A stretch of 64,000 bases of DNA from Myxococcus xanthus (GTDB lineage: Bacteria; Myxococcota; Myxococcia; Myxococcales; Myxococcaceae): assembly GCF_900106535.1 (NCBI RefSeq), contig NZ_FNOH01000002.1:372001-436000 (forward strand), given 5' to 3'. This document shows, in pieces, positions 21,720 to 29,931 of this stretch. The notes under the pieces are model-generated. The model made no database searches, had not been told where the DNA came from, and was given only the letters and a program-made list of their open reading frames with translations. Numbering within the stretch: the first letter of the stretch is position 1; every line of letters begins with the position of its first letter. The position numbers and the translations under genes were made by a program.

Positions 21720-22775
21720 TCAGAAAATCCAGAGGCGCTCCTTGGGGAACGCGAGCGTGTAGGCCCCCGGGGCCAACACCTGGCGCGTCGAGGCGCGCAG
21801 TGTCTGCCCTGCGGCATGGAACTGGTGCTCCCAGCGCCCGCCCACGTAGATGGAGTTCACCAGCGCGGCCGGGAGCCGGTTCTCCCCGGGCCCGGATGCC
21901 AGTTGGAGTTCCTCCACGCGGATGACGCCGGTGGCCGTGTCGCCACCGGAGCCGTCCCCACGCCGCAGGCCCCACAATGACTGGCTTCCCACCTGGAGCC
22001 GCGCTTCGCCGCCGCGCCGCTCCACCACACGGCCGGACAAGGTGTTGTTCACCCCCATGAAGTCGGCGGCGAACAGGCTCCGGGGCTCCGTGTAGAGCTG
22101 CTCCGGCGTCCCGTCCTGCACCATCCGCCCACCGTCCAGCAGCATGATGCGGTCGGCGATGGCCATGGCCTCCACCTGGTCATGGGTGACGAAGAGCGCG
22201 GTGAGCCCCAGCCGCTTGATGAGCGCGCGAATCCACACGCGCGCCTCCTCCCGCAGCTTCGCGTCCAGGTTGGACAAGGGCTCATCCAGGAGCACCAGCG
22301 GCGGCCCGTAGACGAGCGCCCGCGCCAGCGCCACGCGCTGCTGCTGCCCACCGGAGAGCTGGCTGGGGAACCGGTCGCCGTACCCCTCCAGGCCCACCCC
22401 CTGGAGCACCTCGCGCACGGCCCGCTCCACCTGCTCGCGGGGCTGCTTGCGCAGCCGCAGGCCGTAGGCCACGTTGTCGAACACCGTCTTGTGTGGCCAC
22501 AGCGCGTAGGACTGGAACACCAGCCCCAGGTCACGCCGCTCTGGCGGCAGGTTCACCTTCGCCGCCGCGTCGAACACCGTGCGCTCGCCAATGTGGATGC
22601 GCCCTCGCACCGGCGTCTCCAGCCCGGCGACGGAGCGCAGCAGCGTGGACTTGCCGCTGCCGGAGCGGCCCAGCAGCGCCACCACCTCGCCATCTCGGAA
22701 GTCGGCGGTGATGCCCTTCAGGATGTCATTCGCGCCGAGCCGGACGTGGAGGTCCTCGACGAACAACCGGGCCAT
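21720..22775 (-). CDS. ABC transporter ATP-binding protein with TOBE domain (FbpC/PotA-like), orphan
   Basis: 351 residues from the ATG at 22775. The ATPase domain (1-235) is complete: Walker [11 protein letters not shown]-loop VFQSYALWP, signature LSGGQQQR, Walker B LVLLDEP and the switch His in THDQ. The C-terminal 110 residues form a TOBE-like beta domain that ends in PKERLWIF. This layout fits importers of iron(III), spermidine, sulfate or thiosulfate. No permease or binding-protein gene is beside it, so the substrate cannot be given. The frame stays open for 67 codons upstream of the chosen start but has no ribosome site there. Confidence 0.85.
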   Translation of the reverse strand: MARLFVEDLHVRLGANDILKGITADFRDGEVVALLGRSGSGKSTLLRSVAGLETPVRGRIHIGERTVFDAAAKVNLPPERRDLGLVFQSYALWPHKTVFDNVAYGLRLRKQPREQVERAVREVLQGVGLEGYGDRFPSQLSGGQQQRVALARALVYGPPLVLLDEPLSNLDAKLREEARVWIRALIKRLGLTALFVTHDQVEAMAIADRIMLLDGGRMVQDGTPEQLYTEPRSLFAADFMGVNNTLSGRVVERRGGEARLQVGSQSLWGLRRGDGSGGDTATGVIRVEELQLASGPGENRLPAALVNSIYVGGRWEHQFHAAGQTLRASTRQVLAPGAYTLAFPKERLWIF

Positions 22776-22950
22776 GCGGTGACTTCCTTCCGGACAGGGA
22801 GCGCGTCCGGCCGGCATCGTGCGACAGCTCGCGGAAGGGGGCCAGCGCCAGCGCACCCTGAACGGGTGCTCCAGCGCCGCCTCCGGCAACCGGGACACCT
22901 GGAGACCGAGCCAGTCCAGCGGAAGGGCGCGTCGTGGCGGCGCTCCCGCC

Positions 22951-23550
22951 TCAGTGGACGCGACGGGGACCGGCACCGGCCACGGGCGCCCGGCTGGCGG
23001 CCTTCGACCAGGTGACGCGGAAGGTGGCCGCCGTGCCGTCGAAGGCGATGGGCTTCACCTCCACATGCCCCGCGCCCGCCGACCGCAGCGTCTCCGCCAG
23101 GAAGCCCGCCGCGAAGTCCGGCGTGTCCGCCGTGACGTCCTTCATCCACAGCGTGGCGCTGTCCTGCGTGGACTCCTCCACGCGGACCTCATTGAAGTTG
23201 TTGCCGGCCCGGACGTTGTACGGCACCCGCTCCAGCGTGCGCCGCGGCCCCAACTGGGTGACGAGCGACAGGCTGGCCCGGCCCACCGACGTCTGCCGGA
23301 AGCCCTGGAGGAAGCGCGCGCCCAGCGCGAAGCTGGCCTCGTGCGGCGGCAGGGCCGGGAAGACATCCTGCGCCGCCACGCGAAGGAAGGCGCGCCACTG
23401 CTCCAATGTGTACTGGGGGCGCAGCGGCTCCGACAGGTCGAGCCCCACCGCCTTCAAGCGCTGGCGTCCATCCCGGGTGAGATACGGCCCGAGCGCCCGC
23501 ACGAAGAGCGCTTCCACGGACTGAGCGAACATGAGCTTCTCTGACGCCAT
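22951..23550 (-). CDS. DUF2378 (TIGR02265) Myxococcales-specific protein
   Basis: 199 residues, soluble. The sequence fits TIGR02265/DUF2378, a family of about 200-residue proteins with many paralogues in Myxococcus and Stigmatella and almost none outside Myxococcales. Features seen are the N-terminal VEALFVRALGPYL, the central RFLQGFRQTSVGRA with LGPRRTLERVPYNVRAGNNF, and the closing AGAGHVEVKPIAFDGTAATFRVTW. Function is not known. It lies 66 nt after the histidine kinase on the same strand. It is one of the best taxonomic markers in the window. Confidence 0.85.
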   Translation of the reverse strand: MASEKLMFAQSVEALFVRALGPYLTRDGRQRLKAVGLDLSEPLRPQYTLEQWRAFLRVAAQDVFPALPPHEASFALGARFLQGFRQTSVGRASLSLVTQLGPRRTLERVPYNVRAGNNFNEVRVEESTQDSATLWMKDVTADTPDFAAGFLAETLRSAGAGHVEVKPIAFDGTAATFRVTWSKAASRAPVAGAGPRRVH

Positions 23551-23616
23551 GCACGGAAGGTGGTAGCGGCAACCCCAAGCGGGGAGTCGTGAGGTGCCCC
23601 CATCGTCAGATAATCA

Positions 23617-25077
23617 TCATCGTGGCAGGCGAATGAGGAAGGTCGTGCCCTCCGTCGCACTGGAGGCCACCTGCGCGTCCCCGTCATGCGCCCGGACAAT
23701 CTGCCGGGTGATGTCGAGGCCCAACCCCAGGCCGCTGGGCGCGCCCGCGTCACTGGCGGCGCGCCGGCCCCGGCGCCAGGCGCCGAAGACGTGGGGCAGG
23801 TCCTCCGCGGGGATGGGCGTGCCACGGTTGTGGACGCGCAGCACCACCTCGCGCTCGGAGCCCTCGGCGCCCACCCTCACGGTGCTCTCCGCCGGGCTGT
23901 ACTTCAGCGCGTTGGCCACCAGGTTGCCCACGGCCTGCTCCAGGCGGTCGAAGTCCCACTTCCCCAGGCCATCGCCCTTGGACTCCAGTTCCACCACCCG
24001 GCCAGGATGGCTGGCGCGCAGTTCGTCCACGGTGCGGCGCACCACCTCGAACACGTCGCACGACGAGCGCACCACCGGAATGCCGCCGCCCAGCCGCGAG
24101 CGCGCGAAGTCCAGCAGTTGGCGAATCATCCGGTCCATGCGCTCGGCGCTGGTGAGGATGCGCTCGGTGAGCATGCCCTGGCGCTCGTCCAGCCCACCCT
24201 TGCGCCGCAACTGCTGCGCGGACATGGACAGCGCGTTGAGCGGGTTGCGCAGGTCATGCCCCAACATGCCGATGAACTGCTCGCGGAACTCCTCCGCGCT
24301 GCGCGACTCCGTGACGTCCCGCAGGGAGGACATCACCGCCAGCACCTCGCCGCCGGCCCCCAGCGCGGGCGACAGGACGTAGTCGAAGTACCGCGGGCCC
24401 CGGTCCGAACCCAAGACCATGGTGCCTCGCTGCACCTGCCCCGTGCGAAGGGCCACCCGCACCTGTTCGAGGTACGGCGTCAGCGCCCCATCCGCGGCCT
24501 GCATCTCATCCAGTGTCCTGCCCGGTGCATGCACGGCGTGGCTGCCGCGTGACGCATACAGAGACTGATTGGCCGACAGGACTCGCCCGGCCTCGTCGTA
24601 GAGCGCGATGGGGTCCGCCGCGCAGGAGATGGCCAACTCCAGGAGCTGGCGCTGGTGCACCACCTCGCGGGACAGCGCCTTCACCTCGCGCTCGGCCTGG
24701 CGCAGCCGGAGCAGCGCGTGGACCTGGGCCACCAGTTCCTCCGGGTCCACCGGCGCCACCAGGTAGCCGTCCGCGCCGTGCTCCAGGCCCTGCGCCCGAT
24801 CGCCCGGTCCCACGGCCTGTGCGGACAGGTGGAGCACCAGGACACCCTGCGTGCGAGGCGTCTCCTTCAACCTCCGGCACACCTCCAGGCCGCTGGTGTC
24901 CGGCAGCCGCACGTCCAGGATGACGAGGTCCGTGTCCTCGGTCACCAGGGCAAGCGCCTCCATCCCGGAGGCGGCGTCCACGACGCGGAAGCCCGCGAGC
25001 CCCAGCACGCGGGAGGTGACATAGCGGCTGGCCGCGTCGTCGTTGACGTTGAGGATGAGCGCGGAAGTGGGAGGCAT
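23617..25077 (-). CDS. Receiver-PAS-histidine kinase hybrid
   Basis: 486 residues with no membrane segment. Residues 1-125 are a receiver domain (acidic NDD near 11, phospho-Asp near 55 in VILDVRLPD). A short coiled coil leads into a PAS-like domain (about 145-260, DPIALYDEAGRVLSAN). Then comes HisKA with H-box GHDLRNPLN (His near 274) and a HATPase_c domain with NLVANALKYSP and GLGLGLDI. Phosphorylation or signal binding at the N-terminal receiver and PAS would set kinase output; the partner regulator is not in the window. It is the first gene of a possible unit with DUF2378 and the ABC ATPase. Confidence 0.93.
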   Translation of the reverse strand: MPPTSALILNVNDDAASRYVTSRVLGLAGFRVVDAASGMEALALVTEDTDLVILDVRLPDTSGLEVCRRLKETPRTQGVLVLHLSAQAVGPGDRAQGLEHGADGYLVAPVDPEELVAQVHALLRLRQAEREVKALSREVVHQRQLLELAISCAADPIALYDEAGRVLSANQSLYASRGSHAVHAPGRTLDEMQAADGALTPYLEQVRVALRTGQVQRGTMVLGSDRGPRYFDYVLSPALGAGGEVLAVMSSLRDVTESRSAEEFREQFIGMLGHDLRNPLNALSMSAQQLRRKGGLDERQGMLTERILTSAERMDRMIRQLLDFARSRLGGGIPVVRSSCDVFEVVRRTVDELRASHPGRVVELESKGDGLGKWDFDRLEQAVGNLVANALKYSPAESTVRVGAEGSEREVVLRVHNRGTPIPAEDLPHVFGAWRRGRRAASDAGAPSGLGLGLDITRQIVRAHDGDAQVASSATEGTTFLIRLPR

Positions 25078-25248
25078 ACGGAAGTGTGCGGGTCAGGCTC
25101 TTTCGTAGCCGCGCCTCCGCCTGAACGCCAGATGTTACGGGCACCAACGGGCGCGCTGTCGGGGCAGGCACACAAGCGACTGTCCAGGAACCCAGCAAAA
25201 AGTTCATGGCCAGTGCCGAACGAGCCGTTTCGCGATAGGGAAGGCCGC

Positions 25249-26214
25249 ATGCGTCCTCCCTGTCGCCCTCTTCCCGCGGACGGCCGCTTCCTCCAGGCCG
25301 TGGGTCCCACTCCGCTCGTCCCCGTACGTCTCCACGAGGAGGGCCCCACCATCTGGTGCAAGCTGGAGTTCCTCAACCCCAGCGGCTCCACCAAGGACCG
25401 CATCGCGCGCTACATGCTGGAGAAGGCGTGGCGCCAGGGGGAGCTCGTCCCCGGCGGCGAGGTCATCGAGGCGTCCAGCGGCTCCACGAGCATCGCCCTT
25501 GCGCTGGCTTGCGCCCAGATGGGCCTGCGCTTCACGGCGGTGATGCCGGAGGGCGTCACCGGGGAGCGCATCCTCACCATCCGCGCCTATGGTGGTGACG
25601 TGGTGCTGGTGCCGCGCGAAGCCGGCGTGCACGGCGCCATCGTGAAGGCGGAGGAGCTGGCGCGTGAGCGCAAGGCCTTCGCGCCGCGTCAGTTCGAGAA
25701 CCTGGACAACGCCGAGGCCCACCGGGTGTGGACGGGCCAGGAGATTCTGTCGCAAATCCCGGGCGGGCTGGTGCACGGCGTGGTCAGCGGCGTAGGCACG
25801 GGCGGCACCGTGGTGGGCCTGTACCAGGCCTTCGCGGAAGCAGGCTGTCCGGTGACGGCCTTCGTGGCGCGCCCCATCGCCGGCCTGGGCTGCGACATCG
25901 AATGTTGCAGCTTCAGCCCCCGCGTCCCGGGCGTGGTGGATGGCATGTCCCGGCTGTACCGCGAGGCCGACATGCCGGGCCGCGTTGAAATCGACGTGTC
26001 GGACGACGTCGCCATGAGCACCGCCAGGGCGCTCATCCGCCGCGGCTTCCCGGTGGGACCGTCGTCCGGCCTCAACTACGTCGCCGCGGTGGAAGCCGCG
26101 AAGCGACTGGGCCCGGGGGCGCAGGTGGTGACGGTGTTCCCCGACCGCATGGAGCGCTACTTCTCCACCGAGCTCATCCAGCCTAAGCCCGTGCCAGCAC
26201 GCGGCGCGGCATGA
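25249..26214 (+). CDS. PLP-dependent cysteine-synthase-like enzyme (fold type II)
   Basis: 321 residues; the ATG at 25249 has GGAAGG close upstream. Lys49 in NPSGSTKDR should hold pyridoxal phosphate, GVGTGGT (about 183-189) binds its phosphate, and GPSSG near 270 closes the site. The substrate loop reads SSGSTS where O-acetylserine sulfhydrylases (CysK/CysM) have TSGNTG. Variants of this type occur in cysteine desulfhydrase-like and other cysteine-synthase relatives, so the true reaction may be cysteine synthesis or breakdown. It diverges from the histidine kinase gene and is followed by a hairpin at 26233-26256. Confidence 0.85.
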   Translation: MRPPCRPLPADGRFLQAVGPTPLVPVRLHEEGPTIWCKLEFLNPSGSTKDRIARYMLEKAWRQGELVPGGEVIEASSGSTSIALALACAQMGLRFTAVMPEGVTGERILTIRAYGGDVVLVPREAGVHGAIVKAEELARERKAFAPRQFENLDNAEAHRVWTGQEILSQIPGGLVHGVVSGVGTGGTVVGLYQAFAEAGCPVTAFVARPIAGLGCDIECCSFSPRVPGVVDGMSRLYREADMPGRVEIDVSDDVAMSTARALIRRGFPVGPSSGLNYVAAVEAAKRLGPGAQVVTVFPDRMERYFSTELIQPKPVPARGAA

Positions 26215-26232
26215 GTTGAAAGGGAATGACGT

Positions 26233-26256
26233 GGCGCGTGCGGAGTTGCACGCGCC
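26233..26256 (+). terminator. Hairpin after the cysteine-synthase-like gene
   Basis: GGCGCGTGC and GCACGCGCC form a perfect 9-bp stem with a 6-base loop, 19 nt after the stop codon. No T-run follows, so it may act as a weak or Rho-assisted terminator or protect the 3' end. Confidence 0.55.
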
Positions 26257-26292
26257 GTCCCGCCGCGCTATCTGCTGGGCAAGCCCACGTTC

Positions 26293-26700
26293 ATGCTCGT
26301 CCGAGTCCTGACAGTACTGGTGGTCCTGGGGCTGCCTCCCATCGCGGGGGCGGTCGAGGGGCTGTTCCATTTCTGTCAGGGCACGGTGAAGCTGGACCTG
26401 ACGTGTGTCTGCCCCCAGTCGAAGCGGACCAAGGCCGCGCCCGACACTCAGGAAGCAGGCATCCGTGGCAACCACCACGACTGCTGCGGCGAACTCGCCG
26501 TGCAGCTCCCGGCGCCGGAGCCCGTCACCGCGAGTTCACGCCATGCGTGGGCGCTGACACCTCTGGCAGTGCTTCCCCAGGCTGTCCCCGTGGTGCCGCC
26601 AGCGCCCGAGGCCCTGCCCACGTCGTGGGTGCGCATCCGGGGCGTGCATCACGCCACCGCGCCACCGCTGTACCTGCAGCACTGCTCCTACCTCATTTGA
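26293..26700 (+). CDS. Small exported Cys/His-containing protein heading the Cus operon
   Basis: 135 residues with a clear signal peptide (hydrophobic 2-19, cleavage near AGAVEG). The mature part has cysteines in FHFC, CVC and DCC and near the C-terminus (HCSYLI), plus His pairs (NHHDCC, GVHHA), the sort of residues that bind Cu or Ag. No known family is recognised. It is followed after 127 nt by the CusC-like gene. A second small exported Cys-rich gene occupies the same place before the other RND operon (34177), so I infer a periplasmic metal chaperone or sensor. The ribosome site is weak. Confidence 0.65.
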   Translation: MLVRVLTVLVVLGLPPIAGAVEGLFHFCQGTVKLDLTCVCPQSKRTKAAPDTQEAGIRGNHHDCCGELAVQLPAPEPVTASSRHAWALTPLAVLPQAVPVVPPAPEALPTSWVRIRGVHHATAPPLYLQHCSYLI

Positions 26701-26827
26701 GACGTCCGGCCCGCAAGCGCTGAGGCCTGGCGGGTGGACGTGTGTCCACCGGCCGGATTCCGCCCGCCGCCGGTGACGTCCTTCTCCCGGCGACAGGCTC
26801 GTATCCCGTCATCTGGAGCAGGAAGTC

Positions 26828-28198
26828 ATGTCACCCCATGGAACCTGGAGGCGGTCCGCCACGCGGGCCGTGCTCGCTACCGGCGTCGCCGTGTGGCTGG
26901 GCCCCGGCGCGGCCGGAGCCAATGAGCAGCGGTATCAATCCCAACTCGAAGCCGTTGCCCGGCAGGCACCGGAGGCACAGGCACCAGAGCCCTTCACGAG
27001 CGCCTCCGTGCTGGAGCGCGCGGAGCTGGTGCGGCAGGTGCTCGCGCGCAACCCCTCGCTGGAAGCAGCGCGTGAGGCGTGGCGCGCCAGTCTCGAACGC
27101 TACCCGCGTGAGACGGCGCTCGAAGACCCGATGCTGACCTATGAGGTCGCGCCGCTGAGCATCACTGGCAGCGTGCCCTTCGGACAGGTCGTGGGGCTGA
27201 GCCAACAGCTCCCCTTCCCCGGCAAGCGCGGCCTGCGAGGGGAGATGGCGCTGGCGGAAGCGCAAGCGATGCGTGAGGACCGCGAGGCCCTGCGTCTGCG
27301 CCTGGCGCTCATGGCCTCCACGCTCTTCGATGACTTGTTCGTCGTGGAGCGCTCGCTCGACGTCACGGCGGAGCACCTGCGGCTGCTCGGGCAGCTCAAG
27401 AAGAGCGCGGAGGCCCAATACGTCACCGGCCGTGCCTCGCAGCAGGATCCGCTCCAGGCGGAGGTGGAGCTGAGCGAGGTGCTGCGCGAACAGGTGATGT
27501 TCGAAGCCGAACGCGAGAGGCTTCGCGCCCAGCTCAACGGCCTGCTGCACCGCGCCCCCCAGGCACCGCTGCCGCCGCTGCCGGAAGCCATGCCCGCGCA
27601 TACCGCGGAGTCCGTGCCCGCCGAACGGCTGCAAGACGAAGCGCTGCGCCTGCGCCCGGAGCTGGAGGGCCTGCGGGCCCGGCTCGGTGGTGGCGAGGCC
27701 GCCGTCCGGCTCGCGAAGCGCGACTACTACCCGGATGTCATGGTGATGGGTGAGTACAACTCCATGTGGATGGACACGCCCCACCAGTTCATGGCGGGCG
27801 TCACCATCAACATCCCGCTCGACTTCGGCAAGCGGAAGGCCGCTGTGCGGGAGGCCGAATCCGGCCTGAAGCGCCTGCGCCGGGAGGAAGAGCAGCTCAT
27901 CTCCGACATCCGCGTCGAGGTGGAGCAGGCGCGCTCGCGTGCCGAGGAGGCGCGGCGCGTGGTGGCGCTCTTCCAGGAGCGTCTCATCCCCGCGGCGAAG
28001 GACCAGGTGTCCGCCGCCCGCGCGGGTTTCGAGAGCGGCAAGAACAGCTTCCAGGTCCTCATCGAGGCGGAGCGCGGCCTGCGCCGCGTGGAGCTGCGTG
28101 AACAGACGGCCCTGGCGGACGTGCAGCGCCGCCGGGCGGAGTTGGACAAGGCCATGGGCCACACCCCGGGACTGCCCCGGAACGGAGAGACGCGATGA
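26828..28198 (+). CDS. cusC: TolC-family outer-membrane efflux protein (CusC/CzcC-like)
   Basis: 456 residues with a signal peptide (cleavage near AGAN, residue 34). Two repeated helical halves (about 60-250 and 265-445) are typical of outer-membrane efflux proteins, with the family stretch VVGLSQQLPFPGKRGLRG near 120 and MAGVTINIPLDFGKRKAAV near 325. It forms the exit duct of a tripartite metal pump with the next two genes. GGAGCAGGAAG precedes the ATG. Its stop overlaps the start of the adaptor gene (ATGA), showing an operon. Confidence 0.92.
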   Translation: MSPHGTWRRSATRAVLATGVAVWLGPGAAGANEQRYQSQLEAVARQAPEAQAPEPFTSASVLERAELVRQVLARNPSLEAAREAWRASLERYPRETALEDPMLTYEVAPLSITGSVPFGQVVGLSQQLPFPGKRGLRGEMALAEAQAMREDREALRLRLALMASTLFDDLFVVERSLDVTAEHLRLLGQLKKSAEAQYVTGRASQQDPLQAEVELSEVLREQVMFEAERERLRAQLNGLLHRAPQAPLPPLPEAMPAHTAESVPAERLQDEALRLRPELEGLRARLGGGEAAVRLAKRDYYPDVMVMGEYNSMWMDTPHQFMAGVTINIPLDFGKRKAAVREAESGLKRLRREEEQLISDIRVEVEQARSRAEEARRVVALFQERLIPAAKDQVSAARAGFESGKNSFQVLIEAERGLRRVELREQTALADVQRRRAELDKAMGHTPGLPRNGETR

Positions 28199-29931
28199 GC
28201 CCCCCGAACCGCCGCCGCATCGCCCCCTGGATGGGAGTGCTGGCACTCGTCGTAATCGTCGCCGTGGCCTGGAAACCCCTCGCGGGCTGGTTCTTCGGCT
28301 CCACGTCCCACACCGGCACCGCGCCCGCGACGCATGAGGCCCACAGCGGCGCGGGCACGCCGCTGCCCGACGCCGCCCTGGAGTACGCGCGCGCGGCCTT
28401 CGAGTCCTACGAAACCGCACGGGCCTTGCTCGCGCAGGACACCCTGGAAGGACTCGAGGCCAGGGCGGGAGCCCTGAAGGCCGCGCTCCAGCAGGCCGCC
28501 GAGGCCACACAGGGGGATGGCACGCCGCTGAAGGCCTGGCTCCAGCAGGGCGCGGACGGCGCCTCGCAACTCGCTTCGGCGAAGGACGCCGAGGCAGCGC
28601 GCCAGCACTTCGCACGCGTGAGTGAAGCGCTCATCGCCCTGGCGTCCGCCGATCCGCGGCTCCAGGAAGGCTGGCACGTCTTCGAATGCCCCATGGTGGA
28701 GGGGGTGAATCAGTGGCTCCAGCGCGAGCCCAAGCTGGAGAACCCGTACATGGGCCGGCGCATGCTGGCGTGTGGCACCACCAGCGAGTGGCGCTCGGCC
28801 GCTCCCGCGGGTGCTCACGGCGAGGGCGATATCGCGCACTACACCTGCCCCATGCACCCGTCCGTGAAGCAGCACGGCCCGGGCGCGTGCCCCATCTGCG
28901 GCATGGACCTGACACCCGTCAGCCGCGCCGAGCTGCAGAGCGGCATCATCCGGGTGGACGACCTGCGGCGGCAGCGCATCGGCGTGAAGACGGCGAAGGT
29001 GGAGCAGTCCTCCATGGACCTGTCCCTGCGCGCGCTCGGCCGCGTCACCTTCGACGAGAAGTCACTGGTGGACGTCACCCTCAAGCTGGACGGCTACATC
29101 CACGAGCTGCGCGTCAACGCCACGGGCGAGCCGGTGAAGAAGGGCGACGTCCTCTTCACCCTCTACAGCCCGGAGCTCTACGCCGCGCAGCAGGAGTACC
29201 TGCTGGCGCGTCAGAGCCAGAGCGCGGCCAACGCGTCGCTCGTGGGCGCGGCGCGCAAGCGGCTGGAACTATGGGGCCTGTCCGCGGCGCAAATCGAGCG
29301 CGTCGCCCAGCGTGGCCAGCCGGTGGAGAACATGCCCTTCCTGGCGCCCGCCAGCGGCTACGTGCTGGAGAAGAACGTGGTGGAGGGCGCGGCGGTGAAG
29401 GCCGGTGAGCGCCTGTTCCGCATCGCCCCGCTGGCGAAGGTGTGGGTGGAAGCGGATGTGTACGAGCAGGACCTGGCGCGCGTGAAGCCGGGCCATCCAG
29501 TGGAAGTCACCCTGCCCTACCTGCCTGGGAAGAAATACGCGGGCAGCGTCGGCTACGTGTACCCGTCCCTACAAGGCGCCACGCGCACCGGGCGCATCCG
29601 CATCGAGCTGCCCAACCCGGAGCTGGAGCTGAAGCCGGACATGTACGCGGACGTCCGCTTCCTCCTGCAGGGCGGCGCGCCGCGACTCCAGATTCCCGAC
29701 TCGGCCGTCATCTACACCGGCCCGCGGCGGCTGGTGTTCGTGGACCTGGGCGAGGGACGGCTGCGGCCCCAGGAGGTGAAGCTCGGCATCAAGGGCAACG
29801 GCACCTACGAGGTGCTGGAGGGCCTGTCGCCCGGCGACGTCGTCGTCACCAGCGGCAACTTCCTCATCGCGGCGGAGAGCCGCATCCGCTCCGCCACGGA
29901 TGACTTCGGAGGCAGCCATGCAGCCCACTGA
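28195..29931 (+). CDS. cusB: RND periplasmic adaptor with DUF3347 and heavy-metal-binding domain (CusB-like)
   Basis: 578 residues. A single N-terminal membrane segment (about 11-30) anchors or exports it. Residues 55-195 form a DUF3347 domain ending in FECPMVEG and NPYMGRRMLACG. Residues 214-241 form a heavy-metal-binding domain (CPMHP and CPICGMDL). The rest is a classic adaptor: barrel-sandwich, helical hairpin and beta-barrel. The two extra N-terminal modules probably take up Cu(I)/Ag(I) through Met and Cys before handing it to the pump. It overlaps both neighbours by 4 and 14 nt. Confidence 0.93.
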   Translation: MSPPNRRRIAPWMGVLALVVIVAVAWKPLAGWFFGSTSHTGTAPATHEAHSGAGTPLPDAALEYARAAFESYETARALLAQDTLEGLEARAGALKAALQQAAEATQGDGTPLKAWLQQGADGASQLASAKDAEAARQHFARVSEALIALASADPRLQEGWHVFECPMVEGVNQWLQREPKLENPYMGRRMLACGTTSEWRSAAPAGAHGEGDIAHYTCPMHPSVKQHGPGACPICGMDLTPVSRAELQSGIIRVDDLRRQRIGVKTAKVEQSSMDLSLRALGRVTFDEKSLVDVTLKLDGYIHELRVNATGEPVKKGDVLFTLYSPELYAAQQEYLLARQSQSAANASLVGAARKRLELWGLSAAQIERVAQRGQPVENMPFLAPASGYVLEKNVVEGAAVKAGERLFRIAPLAKVWVEADVYEQDLARVKPGHPVEVTLPYLPGKKYAGSVGYVYPSLQGATRTGRIRIELPNPELELKPDMYADVRFLLQGGAPRLQIPDSAVIYTGPRRLVFVDLGEGRLRPQEVKLGIKGNGTYEVLEGLSPGDVVVTSGNFLIAAESRIRSATDDFGGSHAAH

